Below are positions 12,605-13,447 of a stretch of 13,447 nucleotides of DNA, one piece after another. The stretch is taken from the NCBI GenBank assembly GCA_022712835.1, contig JAFLJU010000322.1, positions 1-13,447 of the forward strand. The letters are read 5' to 3'. Source of the stretch: Desulfobacteraceae bacterium. GTDB lineage: Bacteria > Desulfobacterota > Desulfobacteria > Desulfobacterales > Desulfobacteraceae. The number at the start of each line of letters is the position of its first letter. The stretch's first letter is position 1. The notes beneath the pieces were generated by a model, which worked only from the letters and a program-made list of their open reading frames with translations, was not told where the DNA came from and searched no databases. The position numbers and the translations under genes were made by a program.

Positions 12605-13447
12605 TCAAGATTTCATGAACTGAAACATTTTATTCAAAGGAATCAAAGCCTTTTGAATAGTATCCGGATCCACGAAAACTTCATTACCAGGGGTATCAAA
12701 TACCTCTGATAATCTTTTAAGGTCATTGAGCTGCATCCATGGGCATCTTGCACAGCTTCGACAGGTGGCGCTTTCACTGGAGGTGGGAGCAATGATCAAT
12801 TCCTTGTCAGGAACGGCCTGCTGCATTTTATAGAAAATCCCTTTATCCGTCGCCACGATGAACCGTTTCTTATTTGAAATCCGGCAGGCGTTGATGATCT
12901 GGGAGGTGGATCCCACAAAATCAGCCAGATCTATTACCGGCCCCGGAGATTCCGGATGGACAAGGATAACAACATCTGGGTTTGCCTTTTTCAACCCCAT
13001 GAGTTCTTCGTATTTGAATTCATCATGAACCACACAATTGCCCTGCCAGGAGATTATATCCGCACCGGTTTCTCTCTGAACATACCTTCCTAAATGGTGA
13101 TCCGGTGCCCAGATGATTTTCTTGCCTTCCTCAGCCAGATAACCGACCACCTTGACAGCAATACTGGATGTAACCACCCAGTCGGCCCGAGCCTTGACAG
13201 CAGCCGAGGTGTTTGCATATACCACCACTGAGCGGTCGGGGTAGGTATTGCAAAATTCAGTGAACTCTTTTTCAGGACAGCTAATGTCAAGGGAGCAGGT
13301 GGCTTCAAGGGTCGGCATTAACACCCGCTTGTCAGGGGTGAGGATTTTGGCGCTTTCCCCCATGAATTTAACGCCTGCGATAACCACAGTATCGGCCTTA
13401 TGATCTCTTCCGAATCGTGCCATTTCAAGTGAGTCCCCCACAAAACC
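12605..13447 (-). CDS. nadA: Quinolinate synthase NadA, 5' end cut by the window
   Basis: NadA condenses iminoaspartate with dihydroxyacetone phosphate to quinolinate, the second step of de novo NAD synthesis, using an oxygen-sensitive [4Fe-4S] cluster. The 280 visible codons begin [12 protein letters not shown] at the window edge, so the N-terminal part and start are outside. Visible signatures are the region [15 protein letters not shown] with the first cluster cysteine, [21 protein letters not shown] with the second, HPESP, and [15 protein letters not shown] with the third in the usual CPWM context. All three cluster cysteines are present, so the enzyme looks functional. It ends TGA at 12607-12605, convergent with arsP. 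No nadB or nadC is seen within the window. Confidence 0.95.
   Translation of the reverse strand, partial: GFVGDSLEMARFGRDHKADTVVIAGVKFMGESAKILTPDKRVLMPTLEATCSLDISCPEKEFTEFCNTYPDRSVVVYANTSAAVKARADWVVTSSIAVKVVGYLAEEGKKIIWAPDHHLGRYVQRETGADIISWQGNCVVHDEFKYEELMGLKKANPDVVILVHPESPGPVIDLADFVGSTSQIINACRISNKKRFIVATDKGIFYKMQQAVPDKELIIAPTSSESATCRSCARCPWMQLNDLKRLSEVFDTPGNEVFVDPDTIQKALIPLNKMFQFMKS

Noticed and set aside
1..13447. CRISPR arrays, tRNA or rRNA genes, insertion-sequence ends
   Set aside because: No regularly spaced repeats, cloverleaf candidates, transposase-like frames or terminal inverted repeats were seen by eye.

Overview
The window looks like a chromosomal segment of a Gram-negative, anaerobe-type bacterium, most likely a Desulfobacterota (Desulfobacteraceae-like) organism. 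This is inferred from a family B DNA polymerase II, quinolinate synthase NadA, a 7TMR-DISM diguanylate cyclase, an HdrB-like cysteine-rich Fe-S protein, a near-perfect sigma-54 promoter and an ArsP permease. No marker gene proves the taxonomy. I found no tRNA, rRNA, CRISPR array, insertion sequence or integrase.

Left part (1-4829): a 3'-truncated DNA polymerase II gene (polB, minus strand) stands divergent to a MarC-family membrane protein gene. A membrane-bound diguanylate cyclase gene with an intact GGEEF active site and RxxD inhibitory site follows. Its GC content is visibly higher than that of the genes to its right.

Middle part (4830-7602): a low-GC stretch. A 365-base intergenic region ends in a well-matched -24/-12 (sigma-54) promoter driving a tandem TM2-domain membrane protein. 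A short out-of-frame coding-like tail follows it. Then come a double cysteine-rich-domain (HdrB-like) Fe-S protein and a 2-keto-4-pentenoate-hydratase-family enzyme that carries a secretion signal.

Right part (7603-12428): two divergent metal/oxyanion-response units share the 10729-10953 intergenic region. Leftward runs a compact gene set: chrB-like regulator, 97-residue unknown protein, HD-domain phosphohydrolase and MFS exporter. The first three are nearly fused (gap of 1 base, then overlap of 1 base), and no ChrA chromate transporter is visible. Rightward runs arsR (C-terminal CC-x4-C metalloid site) followed by arsP, a permease with a cysteine-rich cytoplasmic-type loop. Both lead genes, chrB and arsR, have a sigma-70-like promoter whose predicted +1 falls on or next to the start codon, so both mRNAs may be leaderless. 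Two 14-bp dyads offset by exactly 10 bp lie between arsR and arsP, and degenerate copies lie upstream of arsR. These are probably ArsR operators.

Right edge (12605-13447): nadA on the minus strand, 5'-truncated by the window and convergent with arsP.
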